The notes: generated by a model not told the origin, from the letters alone. A stretch of DNA of 64,000 nucleotides from Nostoc sp. NMS7 (GCF_017115085.1 NZ_JABXKJ010000185.1:39680-103679), one strand, 5' to 3'. Shown: positions 7,789 to 17,127, counted from the stretch's first letter. Made by a program: numbers and translations.

Positions 7789-9501
7789 ATGAAGCTCAAT
7801 CACAATCTCTACCTGTACTCATTCCTCGCTAATTTCAGATGGCTCAAGAAAAGTTACACCGCTAAAATCATGTTGGTGGCATTTTTGGGCACTCATGTAC
7901 CACTTCTGACCTTACTCTTGAGTTTCGTGATCTCAAACTCCTATTCCTTGGAGATGACGATCCGAGTTATGAGCATTGCTCTGTTGGCGACGTTAGCGGG
8001 TACGGCCGCCACCCTCTACGCGCTAAACCACCTGCTCAAACCGGTTATTTTGACATCTGCTGCATTACAAAATTATCTGAACACCAAAATCCTACCTGAA
8101 TTGCCCACAGAATTTGCTGATGAAGCGGGTACATTAATGGCGGATACCTCACAAACGCTTCACAAATTAGATCAGTTAATTCACTACATTACTAATTATG
8201 ATGATCTAACTGGATTGCCCAATCGTGATTTATTCCGCGATCGCCTCCATGAAACTCTATCTCAACCTGAAAACAACCAGCGTCTTGTAGCTGTCTTTTT
8301 GCTGGCTATTGATGATTTCACTGCTATAAGTCATGGGTTAGAGCATCAGACAACAGATTTGTTGTTAAGAGCAGTTGCCCAGAGGTTATCAACCTGCATA
8401 GCGCAAACAGATATTCTTGCCCATTTGAGTAAAGATGAATTTGTCCTTGCCCGCATAGACATTGTTTCTTTTGAAAGTGTGATTCAGCTATCTCAGCTGC
8501 TGTTAAGTAAGCTGAGAAAACCTTTTTCTTTAGAGGGTAACTCGATTCATATCACCGTCAGCATCGGCATCACAATTAATGGACTAGATGATCGTAATAG
8601 CGTAGCTCAACTCTTGCAACAGGCTCACATGGCACTGCACCAGGCGAAGCAGCAAGGGCGTAACCAATACCAATACTATTTGCCCGAAATTAATGCTCAG
8701 TTGCAGGAGCGACTAAGTTTAGAAAATCAATTACATGGGGCGCTTGAGCGCAACGAAATGCTGGTTTATTATCAACCTCTGATTGATTTACACAGTGGAC
8801 AACTTACAGCGATGGAAGCGTTGGTTCGCTGGCAGCATCCTACTTTAGGTTTGATTTCTCCAGCAAAGTTTATTCCCATTGCCGAAGCCAATGGTTTAAT
8901 CGTACCAATTGATCAATGGGTCTTGCGAACTGCTTGTGCCCAAAACCGTGCTTGGCAGCTTGCTGGATTTACCCCAATTCGGATATCTGTAAATCTGTCA
9001 GCTCGACAGTTTGAACAACCGAATCTGGTTGAGATCGTCAGCCAAATCCTTGAGGAAACTGGACTCAAAGCATCTTACCTGGAACTTGAAGTGACAGAAA
9101 GCTTCTTGATGGGTGATATTGAGCGATCAGTTAAAACCTTAAAACAATTACGAGAACTGGGTATATGGTTGGCTCTAGACGACTTCGGCACCGGTTATTC
9201 CTCCCTTAATTACTTGAAGCGCTTTCCTGTAAACATGCTCAAGATTGATCGGTCATTTATCCAGGATGTGATGTCAAATCCTGATAGCGCCGCTATCACC
9301 GATGCGATCATTGCCCTCGCAAAAAGCCTCCGATTAAAAATCACGGCAGAGGGTGTGGAAACCCAAGAACAGCTTGAGTATCTGCAAATGCGTGGATGTG
9401 ACGAAGGTCAGGGTTTCTACTTCAGTCGTCCTGTACCTGCTGATATAATTGCCCCAATGTTGGAGAAGAGTTTTCAGCATCTGGAGATAATTGCAGCATA
9501 G
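7789..9501 (+). CDS. Membrane GGDEF/EAL protein, probable c-di-GMP phosphodiesterase
   Basis: The 570-residue protein has two N-terminal membrane segments (about residues 25-50 and 58-80), a GGDEF domain (about 135-295) and an EAL domain (about 310-555). The signature of the cyclase domain is LSKDEF instead of GGDEF, so cyclase activity is unlikely. The EAL domain keeps AMEALVRW, LEVTES, DDFGTGYSS and KIDRSFI, the residues expected of an active c-di-GMP phosphodiesterase. It is followed 250 bases later by an M50 protease gene on the same strand, with no evidence of an operon. No good ribosome binding site is visible before the ATG. Confidence 0.9.
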   Translation: MKLNHNLYLYSFLANFRWLKKSYTAKIMLVAFLGTHVPLLTLLLSFVISNSYSLEMTIRVMSIALLATLAGTAATLYALNHLLKPVILTSAALQNYLNTKILPELPTEFADEAGTLMADTSQTLHKLDQLIHYITNYDDLTGLPNRDLFRDRLHETLSQPENNQRLVAVFLLAIDDFTAISHGLEHQTTDLLLRAVAQRLSTCIAQTDILAHLSKDEFVLARIDIVSFESVIQLSQLLLSKLRKPFSLEGNSIHITVSIGITINGLDDRNSVAQLLQQAHMALHQAKQQGRNQYQYYLPEINAQLQERLSLENQLHGALERNEMLVYYQPLIDLHSGQLTAMEALVRWQHPTLGLISPAKFIPIAEANGLIVPIDQWVLRTACAQNRAWQLAGFTPIRISVNLSARQFEQPNLVEIVSQILEETGLKASYLELEVTESFLMGDIERSVKTLKQLRELGIWLALDDFGTGYSSLNYLKRFPVNMLKIDRSFIQDVMSNPDSAAITDAIIALAKSLRLKITAEGVETQEQLEYLQMRGCDEGQGFYFSRPVPADIIAPMLEKSFQHLEIIAA

Positions 9502-9755
9502 GTGGATGCCTAATACTATTGACCGGAAAAAGGCAGATACGTTGGTAGGGGCACAGCAATGTTCTCTACGAAAAATCTATATGTATCAGGGTTTGTGTGA
9601 GATGGTATTACTCACCGCAGCAGCCAATAACCGCACCTTGACGGACGGACACCACTACCGTTATCAAGATTAAAACCTCTTAACATTTCGTTACACTAAA
9701 GACATCGAGAAGGACGAAAGCAAACCTCTCGAAGCTGAAATCAAAGGTGAACGAC

Positions 9756-10880
9756 ATGAATGGCACAATTGGCGTTGGTAATCTCTTCGGAATTCCCTTC
9801 TATATCCATCCGTCGTGGTTTTTAGTTCTGGGCTTAGTAACTTGGAGCTATAGCAGTGGACTGGCGGCGCAATTTCCCCAATTGTCTGCGGGATTAGCTT
9901 TGCTACTAGGGCTGATGACAGCACTGATGTTATTTGCCTCTGTCGTCGCCCATGAATTAGGCCACAGCTTTGTTGCGATTCGTCAGGGTATTGATGTCAA
10001 ATCGATCACACTGTTTATATTTGGCGGTTTGGCTAGCTTAGAAAAAGAGTCGAAAACCCCAGGTGAAGCTTTCTGGGTAGCGATCGCCGGGCCAATAGTT
10101 AGTTTACTACTCTGCGGTATCTTTACAGCTATTGGTGTTACTACTGCCGCATCAGGGCCGTTAGCTGCAATTCTTGGTGTTCTAGCTTCTGTTAACTTGG
10201 CATTAGCGCTGTTTAACCTGATTCCTGGCTTGCCCTTAGATGGCGGAAATATACTGAAAGCCATAGTTTGGAAAATTACAGGTAATCCTTATAAAGGTGT
10301 CACCTTTGCGAGTCGAGTTGGGCAAATCTTTGGTTGGGTAGCAATTCTTTCTGGTATAGTTCCCCTACTATTATTTGGCAGCTTCGGTAACTTCTGGAAC
10401 TTGTTAGTAGGTTTCTTCTTGTTACAAAATGCTGGTAATGCAGCTCAATTTGCCAGAGTGCAAGAAAAGCTCACAGGTTTGACAGCCGAAGATGGTGTAA
10501 CTCACGATAGCCCGATTGTATCTGCTAATCTTAGCTTGAGAGAGTTTGCCGATGAGCGAGTCATAAGTGGGCAAAACTGGCATCGGTTCTTAGTGACTGA
10601 TGATCATGGACAATTAGTAGGTGCGATCGCAGTTGATAATTTACGAACCATCCCGACAGCACTGTGGTCAGAAACTCCAATCAAAGAAGTTATGCGACCA
10701 CTTACCGAATCTACCACAGTCCAATCCGATCAACCTCTGCTGGAAGTCATGCAGTTACTCGAACAACAAAAGCTGTCTGTCCTCCCCGTAATTCGTGAGA
10801 ATGGCGTCCTAGTTGGAATCTTAGAAAAAGCTGCAATTATCCAGCTACTTCAAAGCCGAACCCAACCTAACCCTGCATAG
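9756..10880 (+). CDS. Site-2 protease (M50) with CBS domains
   Basis: This integral membrane metalloprotease cuts substrates within the membrane. The zinc motif HELGH (in VVAHELGHSFVAIRQ) and the distal LPLDGGNILKA motif supply the metal ligands. Several hydrophobic segments span the first 230 residues, and two CBS modules fill the C-terminal third (IVSANLSLREFA.. and EVMRPLTESTTVQSDQPLLE). The ATG at 9756 has AAAGG at 9743-9747 at good spacing; a GTG at 9747 is in frame but would overlap that site. Proteins of this class resemble SpoIVFB/Rv2625c-type proteases; the substrate is unknown. A strong terminator follows. Confidence 0.93.
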   Translation: MNGTIGVGNLFGIPFYIHPSWFLVLGLVTWSYSSGLAAQFPQLSAGLALLLGLMTALMLFASVVAHELGHSFVAIRQGIDVKSITLFIFGGLASLEKESKTPGEAFWVAIAGPIVSLLLCGIFTAIGVTTAASGPLAAILGVLASVNLALALFNLIPGLPLDGGNILKAIVWKITGNPYKGVTFASRVGQIFGWVAILSGIVPLLLFGSFGNFWNLLVGFFLLQNAGNAAQFARVQEKLTGLTAEDGVTHDSPIVSANLSLREFADERVISGQNWHRFLVTDDHGQLVGAIAVDNLRTIPTALWSETPIKEVMRPLTESTTVQSDQPLLEVMQLLEQQKLSVLPVIRENGVLVGILEKAAIIQLLQSRTQPNPA

Positions 10881-10952
10881 TTCAATTAGGAGAACCAACT
10901 GCCAATACAAGTCTTTGTTGACGCAATTTACGGTTTATCCAATAGCCTAAAG

Positions 10953-10993
10953 AAATCTCACCCTGTCCTGACGGACAGGGTGAGGTTTTTGTT
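10953..10993 (+). terminator. Rho-independent terminator after the M50 protease
   Basis: A perfect 12-bp stem CTCACCCTGTCC / GGACAGGGTGAG with a four-base loop is followed by GTTTTTGTTTT. It ends transcription of the protease gene and faces the convergent nagA. Confidence 0.9.
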
Positions 10994-11061
10994 TTGGGTA
11001 ATTAGATGAATTGTGTGTACACCGTAGACAAGGGAAGTCATTCATATCTCAAATCGACATT

Positions 11062-12231
11062 TCAGGCTACAGTCAATAATCGTTGCCAAGTTAATTCTTT
11101 TGTAGTCTCATCCCAATGCCAGCGTAATAAATTAGCGGGTTGGCTGTTGGCAATTCCTGGTAAACCAATCGCTTGTCTAGGTGCATTAGTAGCTAAAGCG
11201 ATCGCACTTTCTACCTCACAAATTCCCCATTTTACTAAATTCTGCACTCCCACCAACAACGGTAAAGTCGTCCCCGACAAGGTGCCATCCGCCAATTGTG
11301 CCGTACCGTTTTTAACTTCAATTTGCCGACTATCCCAAGGATACACGCCATCGGGTAGCCCCAAAGGTGCAAGGGCATCGCTGACAAGAAACAGCCCTTT
11401 TTCTTGATAGCTAGCCCGAAGTAAAATTTGCAGCATTCTGGGCGAAACGTGTTTACCATCAGCAATAAAACCACACATTACATCAGGATGAGTAATTGCT
11501 GTCCCTAATAATCCTGGTTCGCGGTGATGTAATGCTGGCATGGCGTTGAAAGCATGAGTTACCATCGTTGCACCGAGTTCAAAGGCACGTTGCGCTTGGG
11601 CAGCTGTTGCTTGAGAATGCCCTAAACTGACAATAATCCCCAGAGAACGCAAATATGGAATTACTTCACCAGTGAAATCTAACTCTGGTGCTAAGGTGAT
11701 GACTTTCACAACATGAGCATAATTACCCAAAACCCGCTTTACCTCGTCAATTGTTAAGGGTAACAGATACTCTGCTGGGTGTGCGCCGCGCTTTTGGAAA
11801 TTCAAAAATGGGCCTTCTAGATGTACTCCGAGAATCTTGGCACCGGCTTGTTGAGTGGGGATAATATCAGCAATAATCGCAAGCGATCGCTGAATATTTT
11901 CGACTGAAGTTGTCACAAGTGTCGGTAAAAATCCATCTACCCCGACATCCCACAAAAATTGCCTTATTTTCTGGAGTATATGAGCATTTTCAGCCGTCAA
12001 ATCAGGAAATGCCAAACCCAATGCCCCGTTAATTTGCAAATCAACGCCACCTAGAGAAATCCAGTCACCTGCTACATCTATTACGGATGAGCGATTGTGC
12101 GCCCCTACTGTACCCATTGGCAAGATTTGCTCAATTATGCCCTGTTGATTAATCAAGAGCATCTGCAAATCTTTGTACCCTGGTACTCTAGCATTGATAA
12201 TGGCTACAGGATTTTGTATTGCTTGGGTCAT
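11062..12231 (-). CDS. nagA: N-acetylglucosamine-6-phosphate deacetylase
   Basis: NagA removes acetate from GlcNAc-6-phosphate in amino-sugar and cell-wall recycling. Amidohydrolase-family metal motifs are present in order: GGVDLQINGA near the N-terminus, GVHLEGPFLN, VSLGHSQATA, VTHAFNAMPALHHREPG and LVSDALAPLG. I chose the ATG at 12231 (MTQAIQNPVAI), which gives 389 residues; the frame is open to 12306 but the extra residues do not look like NagA. It is convergent with the M50 protease gene and divergent from purE, with a repeat element between. It appears monocistronic; no nagB neighbour is seen. Confidence 0.93.
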   Translation of the reverse strand: MTQAIQNPVAIINARVPGYKDLQMLLINQQGIIEQILPMGTVGAHNRSSVIDVAGDWISLGGVDLQINGALGLAFPDLTAENAHILQKIRQFLWDVGVDGFLPTLVTTSVENIQRSLAIIADIIPTQQAGAKILGVHLEGPFLNFQKRGAHPAEYLLPLTIDEVKRVLGNYAHVVKVITLAPELDFTGEVIPYLRSLGIIVSLGHSQATAAQAQRAFELGATMVTHAFNAMPALHHREPGLLGTAITHPDVMCGFIADGKHVSPRMLQILLRASYQEKGLFLVSDALAPLGLPDGVYPWDSRQIEVKNGTAQLADGTLSGTTLPLLVGVQNLVKWGICEVESAIALATNAPRQAIGLPGIANSQPANLLRWHWDETTKELTWQRLLTVA

Positions 12232-12357
12232 CACACTGGCGAGAAGATAGCTAAATCTGATTTTATATGCAACCAATATCAATGAATCAATATAAAGCAA
12301 CGCCAATAGATGAGATGATGATCGGCATTACACAGCTTTCATATCTAGCTCAAACAA

Positions 12358-12458
12358 TTTTGAATTTTGTTAGCGTAGCGTTAGCGAGTCCGCGTACTCC
12401 TGCGGAGGACAAGCTACGCGCAGCGTCTCGTAGAGAGCGTCATTTGGAATTTTGAATT
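12358..12458. repeat. Dispersed palindromic repeat, copy 1 (nagA-purE gap)
   Basis: The block starts TTTTGAATTTTGTTAGCGTAG and contains GTCCGCGTACTCCTGCGGAC-like palindromes and GCTACGCGCAGCG. It ends AGAGAGCGTCATTTGGAATTTTGAATT. The same block, with an extra insertion, occurs at 42747-42877. It sits directly before the purE start. Confidence 0.85.
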
Positions 12459-12461
12459 ATT

Positions 12462-12980
12462 ATGACTCCCCTAGTTGGTATTATTATGGGCAGCGATTCT
12501 GATTTGCCCACCATGAAAGATGCGATCGCAGTTTGTGAAGAATTTGGGGTTGAGAGCGAAGTAGCGATCGTTTCTGCTCATCGTACCCCAGAACGTATGG
12601 TGCAATATGCTCAATTTGCACACCAACGTGGTATTAAGGTGATTATTGCTGGTGCGGGTGGTGCTGCCCATCTGCCTGGAATGGTAGCGTCTTTAACTCC
12701 ACTTCCTGTGATCGGTGTTCCTGTACCTACTCGTAACTTACAAGGTGTTGATTCATTGTATTCTATTTTACAAATGCCTGTGGGTATTCCGGTGGCAACA
12801 GTGGCGATCGGTAATGCCAAAAATGCTGGGCTTTTAGCAGTACAAATCCTCGCAACTCAGCAACCAGAATTACTAGAAAAAGTGCAACAATATCGCCAAA
12901 CTCTATCTGAATCAGTAATTGCAAAGCAAGCAAAACTAGAACAATTAGGCTATGAGCAATATTTACAGCAAATGTTTTAA
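12462..12980 (+). CDS. purE: N5-carboxyaminoimidazole ribonucleotide mutase
   Basis: PurE converts N5-CAIR to CAIR in purine synthesis. The 172-residue protein has the class I PurE core: [13 protein letters not shown] at the N-terminus, [10 protein letters not shown] with the catalytic histidine, and [25 protein letters not shown]. Length is normal for bacteria. The start lies only a few bases after a dispersed repeat, so the promoter probably lies within or upstream of that repeat. The downstream gap holds another repeat before a small monooxygenase gene. Confidence 0.96.
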   Translation: MTPLVGIIMGSDSDLPTMKDAIAVCEEFGVESEVAIVSAHRTPERMVQYAQFAHQRGIKVIIAGAGGAAHLPGMVASLTPLPVIGVPVPTRNLQGVDSLYSILQMPVGIPVATVAIGNAKNAGLLAVQILATQQPELLEKVQQYRQTLSESVIAKQAKLEQLGYEQYLQQMF

Positions 12981-13018
12981 ATTTATTTAAACACCAGAGT
13001 AGGGGAGCAGCAAGTCTT

Positions 13019-13128
13019 TCCCCAATGCCCAATACTTCTCTACGAGAGGCTGCGCCAACGACAACGCTACTTCGACATCGCTCAGTACAAGTCAGTACAA
13101 GTGCCCAATACCCAATGCCCCATAACAA
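13019..13128. repeat. Dispersed repeat cluster between purE and the monooxygenase
   Basis: CCCAATGCCCAATAC is followed by CTTCTCTACGAGAGGCTGCG, GCTACTTCGACATCGCTCAG, two copies of TCAGTACAAG and CCCAATACCCAATGCCCC. It carries the inverted form of the GCGCAGCCTCTCGTAGAGAAG family found elsewhere in the window. Confidence 0.8.
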
Positions 13129-13428
13129 ATGACTAACCAAACGATTCGCGTAGTTGCCCGTTTTATTGCTTTGTCTAACAAAGTAGAAGAACTAAAAGCT
13201 GTACTGTTGGAACTGATTGAGCCAACCCGTCAGGAAGCAGGTGCGATCGAGTATGAACTTTTGCAAAACCAGTACGATCCAACAGACTTTACTTTTGTAG
13301 AGGAGTGGACTTCTGATGAAGCCTTGAATACTCATCTAGACTCACCGCATATCCAAGCGTTGGCAGCCAAACTCGAAGGTTTAGTGACTGCTGCACCAGA
13401 TGTCGGCCGATACCATCTTTTGGCATAG
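13129..13428 (+). CDS. Antibiotic biosynthesis monooxygenase (ABM) family protein
   Basis: This 99-residue protein has the ferredoxin-like ABM/YgiN fold: IRVVARFIALSNKVEEL at the N-terminus, then EAGAIEYELLQNQYDPTDF, FVEEWTSDEALNTHLDSPH and a C-terminal strand. Such small dimers act as cofactor-free quinol or aromatic monooxygenases, or as stress proteins; the substrate here cannot be told. The gene starts at the end of a repeat cluster. Its stop lies exactly where homology to an integrase remnant on the opposite strand begins. Confidence 0.88.
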   Translation: MTNQTIRVVARFIALSNKVEELKAVLLELIEPTRQEAGAIEYELLQNQYDPTDFTFVEEWTSDEALNTHLDSPHIQALAAKLEGLVTAAPDVGRYHLLA

Positions 13429-13606
13429 TGTCATAATCTGATTCAATTTGCTTTGCCTTAGCTTCTACTAACTGACGATTCTCTGGATTATTTGCCATTT
13501 CCAGAGTTAGATATTTTTGCTTCCCATTGTAAAGCTGACGTGCTAAATATAGTCTGAGTCTTTCTTGAAATGATTCGACACCGACTGAACCTTTAGATAC
13601 TTTATC
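13427..13606 (-). pseudogene. Tyrosine-recombinase (phage integrase) N-terminal remnant
   Basis: The minus strand between a stop at 13607-13609 and about 13427 reads KGSVGVESFQERLRLYLARQ, then YNGKQKYLTLEM and NRQLVEAKAKQIESDYD. This is the arm-type DNA-binding domain found at the start of cyanobacterial tyrosine recombinases. It has no start codon at the expected place, and homology ends after about 60 residues, so the core-binding and catalytic domains are gone. The remnant ends at the monooxygenase stop and lies about 250 bases from tRNA-Phe, a usual integration target. It looks like a scar of an integrated element. Confidence 0.7.
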
Positions 13607-13766
13607 CTAAATCAAAGGGTTAAAATCCCCATCTGAAAATGTTTTGAATTTTGAATTTTGAATTGTTAAGTTCTACCTTCATTACCATATTCTCCATTGA
13701 GTATGGAAATCCTCTGCTCTACTATCGTCATAGTCAATTCATAGTCAAAGTCAAGTTAAAAAATCT

Positions 13767-13809
13767 AAAAACCACCACTAGTTTTGCTCCCGTTAGTAGG
13801 GGTGGTTTT
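13767..13809. terminator. Hairpin with AAAACCACC / GGTGGTTTT stem
   Basis: The arms AAAACCACCACTA and TAGTAGGGGTGGTTTT pair around a short loop. On the minus strand it is followed by a T-rich run, so it probably terminates the tRNA-Phe transcript; it could act on the plus strand too. Confidence 0.6.
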
Positions 13810-13852
13810 CTTGAATCCTTGATATATCAAGGCTTTTCAGCTATTTAAAGTA

Positions 13853-13925
<73 letters not shown>

Positions 13926-13999
13926 TGGGGCTTTTGTGAGCCACGATTACTAAATGTAGCAAACTTCAAAGAATATAGCAAGACCTTGGAGAAAAATAT

Positions 14000-14869
14000 T
14001 TATGCGACCTTCAACCTCAACTTGAACCAGATGAAAACGGCTACAAATATCAGAAACTGCACAAGAACAATACTTGGGCCAGAAGCAAAGTTGAAAATAC
14101 CTGACACAATGATGCCAGCAATGCTGCTGATGGAACCAACAATCACCGACATGACTAGAAAGCGGCTAAAGTGGTGACTCATCAGTTTGGCGGTGGAGGC
14201 GGGAATAACCAAAAAGGCGTTCACCAGTAAAACGCCGACAGCTTTAATTGCCACAGCAACGGCGAGTGAAAGCAAGACCACAAACACATAGCGGTACAAT
14301 TGGACGGGAACGCCTTGAACTTGCGCTACATCGGGGTTAAGGGTCAATAAAATTTGCTGCCGCAGGGTTGATAGTAAAAATATGCTACCTCCCACAAGTA
14401 CTAACAGCGTCAAAATCAAATCTGTAGTATCGATCGCTAGAATATCCCCGAACAGCACCGCCATCAAGTTGCCACGATATCCTTTAATCAGGCTAGTGAG
14501 AATCACACCGATCGCTAATGCCCCAGATAGCACTATGCTAAGTACGCTATCGCTAGCTAAGTCGGTTTTGTCAATAAAGTAGAGGACAATAACCCCAAAA
14601 ACCAAGGTAAAAGGTAACAGCATCCAAGTAGGATTTATTTGTAGCAGCACACCTAACGCCACACCTACTAATGCTGCATGACCAACCGCATGGCTGAAAA
14701 AGGATAACTGGCGCAAGGTGACAAAACTGCCCAACATACCGCCAAGTATTCCCATTAACACAGCACCTACGATCGCACGCTGCATAAAGGGGAATTCTAA
14801 CAACTGTAGCAAATCATTACTACTGGCGATCGCAAGCCAAACTATCTGACAATCATTGAATAAATTCAT
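14000..14869 (-). CDS. znuB: Zinc ABC transporter permease
   Basis: This is a hydrophobic ABC-3 family permease of metal importers, with about eight membrane segments. Conserved stretches include FMQRAIVGAVLMGILGGMLG, SFFSHAVGHAALVGVALG and VGVLLVNAFLVIPASTA. I chose the ATG at 14869 (MNLFNDCQIV). An ATG at 14881 overlaps the znuC stop as TAATG and would support translational coupling; the frame is open further to 15007 but that part lies inside znuC. It works with the ATPase and the binding protein encoded upstream to import a divalent metal, most likely zinc judging from the binding protein. Confidence 0.92.
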   Translation of the reverse strand: MNLFNDCQIVWLAIASSNDLLQLLEFPFMQRAIVGAVLMGILGGMLGSFVTLRQLSFFSHAVGHAALVGVALGVLLQINPTWMLLPFTLVFGVIVLYFIDKTDLASDSVLSIVLSGALAIGVILTSLIKGYRGNLMAVLFGDILAIDTTDLILTLLVLVGGSIFLLSTLRQQILLTLNPDVAQVQGVPVQLYRYVFVVLLSLAVAVAIKAVGVLLVNAFLVIPASTAKLMSHHFSRFLVMSVIVGSISSIAGIIVSGIFNFASGPSIVLVQFLIFVAVFIWFKLRLKVA

Positions 14870-14880
14870 ACTTATGGGCA

Positions 14881-15651
14881 TTAATGTTGGTGCTGGTAGC
14901 GGCTGAAACCTGGGCCATAGGTTGCTAACAGGTTTTGCGGTGAAAGGGCAATTTCCGGCTTCCCAGTACAAACAATGCTTTGATTCAGGCAAAGCACGCG
15001 ATCGCAATGGCGATTTACCATATCAATATCATGAGAAACTTGCAATACCGTCCAACCCTCTTCCCGCTTCAATTCATTTAGCAAAGCATAAAAATCTGCT
15101 GTCCCTTGCACATCAACACCAGCAAAGGCTTCATCTAGTACCAACAGTTTCCGAGGCATTACTAAACAATAAGCCAATAAAACTCGCTTGAGTTGACCAC
15201 CGCTAAGAGTACCAATAGTTTGATGCTGTAAATGATAAGCATCGGTTCGCCGTAAAGCTTCTGTTACTGCTGCCGATTTTTCTCGGTCTTGTCTCCACAA
15301 CCCGAAGAAAAATGAATCCTTTCTTTTCCTTTCATTAGTCCATCCCAGTCCCACTAATTCCCTAACAGAAATGGGAAAGCTGCGGTCAAAAATAAAGTTT
15401 TGCGGCATATAGCCTAACAGGTGACGTAAACACCCCAGCCTTGCAATTGGACGACCCAATATTTCAATCGTACCAGCACTTCGAGGTATCAAATCTAAAA
15501 CCGCTTTTACCAGAGTACTTTTACCAGCGCCATTGGGGCCGACGATGGCTGTATCTGTTCCTGGCAACAATTCAAAGGAAACATCTCGAACAGCTAGATA
15601 GCTGCCTTGATAGACAGTTAATCCTTCTACTTTCAAAATATTATTAGTCAT
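14881..15651 (-). CDS. znuC: Zinc ABC transporter ATP-binding protein
   Basis: The 256-residue ABC ATPase has Walker A GPNGAGKST (near residue 38), a Q-loop YMPQNF, signature LSGGQ, Walker B LLVLDEAF and the switch His in VSHDID. It matches metal-type importers (ZnuC/MntA). It lies between the solute-binding gene and the permease, whose possible start overlaps its stop. A stretch of about 145 bases with a dispersed repeat separates it from znuA, so the three genes may be one interrupted operon. Confidence 0.93.
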   Translation of the reverse strand: MTNNILKVEGLTVYQGSYLAVRDVSFELLPGTDTAIVGPNGAGKSTLVKAVLDLIPRSAGTIEILGRPIARLGCLRHLLGYMPQNFIFDRSFPISVRELVGLGWTNERKRKDSFFFGLWRQDREKSAAVTEALRRTDAYHLQHQTIGTLSGGQLKRVLLAYCLVMPRKLLVLDEAFAGVDVQGTADFYALLNELKREEGWTVLQVSHDIDMVNRHCDRVLCLNQSIVCTGKPEIALSPQNLLATYGPGFSRYQHQH

Positions 15652-15675
15652 TGGTCATTGGTTATTGGTGATTAG

Positions 15676-15768
15676 TCATTGGGCACTTGTACTGAGCGTT
15701 CGTGTAGCGTCTCGTAGAGAAGCCGTTGGCGCAGCCTCTCGTCGAGAAGTATTTGTCATTGGTCATTT
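15676..15768. repeat. Dispersed repeat cluster in the znuC-znuA gap
   Basis: GGGCACTTGTACTGAGCG is followed by GTGTAGCGTCTCGTAGAGAA, GCCGTTGGCGCAGCCTCTCG and TCGAGAAGTATT, flanked by copies of the ATTGGTCATT heptamer-like motif. Members of the same family occur at about 13.0, 20.9, 24.0, 26.2, 32.7 and 62.3 kb. Confidence 0.8.
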
Positions 15769-15795
15769 GCAAAGGACAAAGGACAACTGACAAAC

Positions 15796-16809
15796 CTATT
15801 TACACGCTGTTTGCAGAGTTTGTAAATTAGCTTTCATCGCCTGAAAATAATGTTGCGGATCTGTTTCGCCAGTTTCCAGAGAATCCAGAGGACGCAAAGT
15901 TAATTTCAAGTCTTTGGAGAGGCTGACCAGCAGTTTATTATCTACTCCTGGTTCACTAAATAAAGCTTTAACTTTGTACTTTTTCACGGCATTGACTGCA
16001 TTTTGCACATCCGTTGGTGAAAGTTGATCTTCGGGAATTTGCACCACAGCAACTTGCTTGAGGTTATAGCGTTTAGCTAAATATGGAAAGGCATCATGAA
16101 AAGTAATAAAGGTACAACTAGGAGTTTTCTGCAAAGTCTGGTGAAATTCACTGTTTAAACTTTCTAATTCTTTAATATAAGCCGCAGCATTGACCTGATA
16201 AGTAGCTTTATTCGCGGGGTCAGCAGCAATTAATCCATTCCGAATATTAGTTACCTGTTGTTTCGCCAAAACTGGATCTAACCAAACGTGCGGATTACCT
16301 TGAGTATGTTCGTGGTCTTTTTCCTCTTGCGTCGTTTTCACAACAGGTGAAATTTCATTTAAGGGTTTAATGCCTTTACTAGCATCAATTTCAGTTAATT
16401 TGGAATTTTGGGCATTTTTGACAGTATTTTCCAGAAATACCTCCAAACCTAACCCATTTTTGACTAACACATTCGCAGTGGCGATCGCTTTGACATTTTC
16501 TGGTGTCGCTTGGTATTCATGTACTTCCGTACCAGGTCGCACTAGAATTTCTACATCTGCCACATTTCCAGCCACTGCCTTAGTAAACAAATATATCGGT
16601 AAAAATGTCGTCACTACTTTAGTTTTTCCCGGCTGCAACCGTGGGGTAGATGCAGCTTCCTGTGCTTGCGGCGACTGTTCGGAAGTTTTTCCCTGATTCC
16701 GATTCGATTGACTACAGCCAGTAGCCATTGACAACATTAGCAAAGCAACTATGGGCAAGATGCCGCTTCCTTGTCTGCTTGTTCTAAGTCCTCTGCAATT
16801 CACAATCAC
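15796..16809 (-). CDS. znuA: Zinc ABC transporter solute-binding lipoprotein
   Basis: This is a cluster A-I metal-binding protein, 337 residues. A signal peptide ends in a lipobox (LSMATGC), giving a lipid-anchored periplasmic protein. Metal-site histidines occur in EVHEYQAT, NPHVWLDP and TFHDAFPYL. Three histidines favour zinc over manganese, whose binding proteins have Glu at the third place; a short acidic/His loop (EEKDHEHTQG) is also typical of ZnuA. The start GTG 16809 has AGGAG eight bases upstream. It is the first gene of the importer unit and faces a porin gene across a gap with a Fur/Zur-like site. Confidence 0.93.
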   Translation of the reverse strand: MIVNCRGLRTSRQGSGILPIVALLMLSMATGCSQSNRNQGKTSEQSPQAQEAASTPRLQPGKTKVVTTFLPIYLFTKAVAGNVADVEILVRPGTEVHEYQATPENVKAIATANVLVKNGLGLEVFLENTVKNAQNSKLTEIDASKGIKPLNEISPVVKTTQEEKDHEHTQGNPHVWLDPVLAKQQVTNIRNGLIAADPANKATYQVNAAAYIKELESLNSEFHQTLQKTPSCTFITFHDAFPYLAKRYNLKQVAVVQIPEDQLSPTDVQNAVNAVKKYKVKALFSEPGVDNKLLVSLSKDLKLTLRPLDSLETGETDPQHYFQAMKANLQTLQTACK

Positions 16810-16871
16810 GGTGTTTTCTCCTCAAAACGGATGCAAGTCTACCTCTGTCACAATTTCTATTCGGCATTTTA

Positions 16872-16900
16872 CACTATAATAATTCTCATTCTCATTCTAG
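16872..16900. promoter_or_regulatory. Possible Zur/Fur box between znuA and the porin
   Basis: The segment ATAATAATTCTCATTCTCATT, read on the minus strand, gives AATGAGAATGAGAATTATTAT. This resembles the repeated hexamer pattern bound by Fur-family regulators. It lies about 65 bases upstream of znuA and about 230 upstream of the porin, in the right place to control zinc uptake. It is a motif match by eye only. Confidence 0.5.
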
Positions 16901-17127
16901 ACATATAATATCATTCTGGGTTTGCTGTGTAATGAGTAACAACAAAACTTTTTCAGACGGTACAGCTCTCTGAAATTTAGTTTTCCCTGAATAATTAGGA
17001 TTTATTGACTTTTTTTGTGAAAAAGTTTCCTAACTTCTGATAAAATTACTGACAAATATTCTTAGAAAGCACACGTTTAAAAAAACGTGGTTTGGGTGTG
17101 AATTGGAGATTCGGTGTGAGGAAAAAA

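Noticed and set aside
7519..7803. 94-codon minus-strand frame
   Set aside because: No family, no ribosome binding site, and it overlaps the start of the GGDEF/EAL gene.
9491..9673. 60-codon plus-strand frame after the GGDEF/EAL gene
   Set aside because: It overlaps the preceding gene end, lacks a ribosome binding site and has no recognisable sequence.
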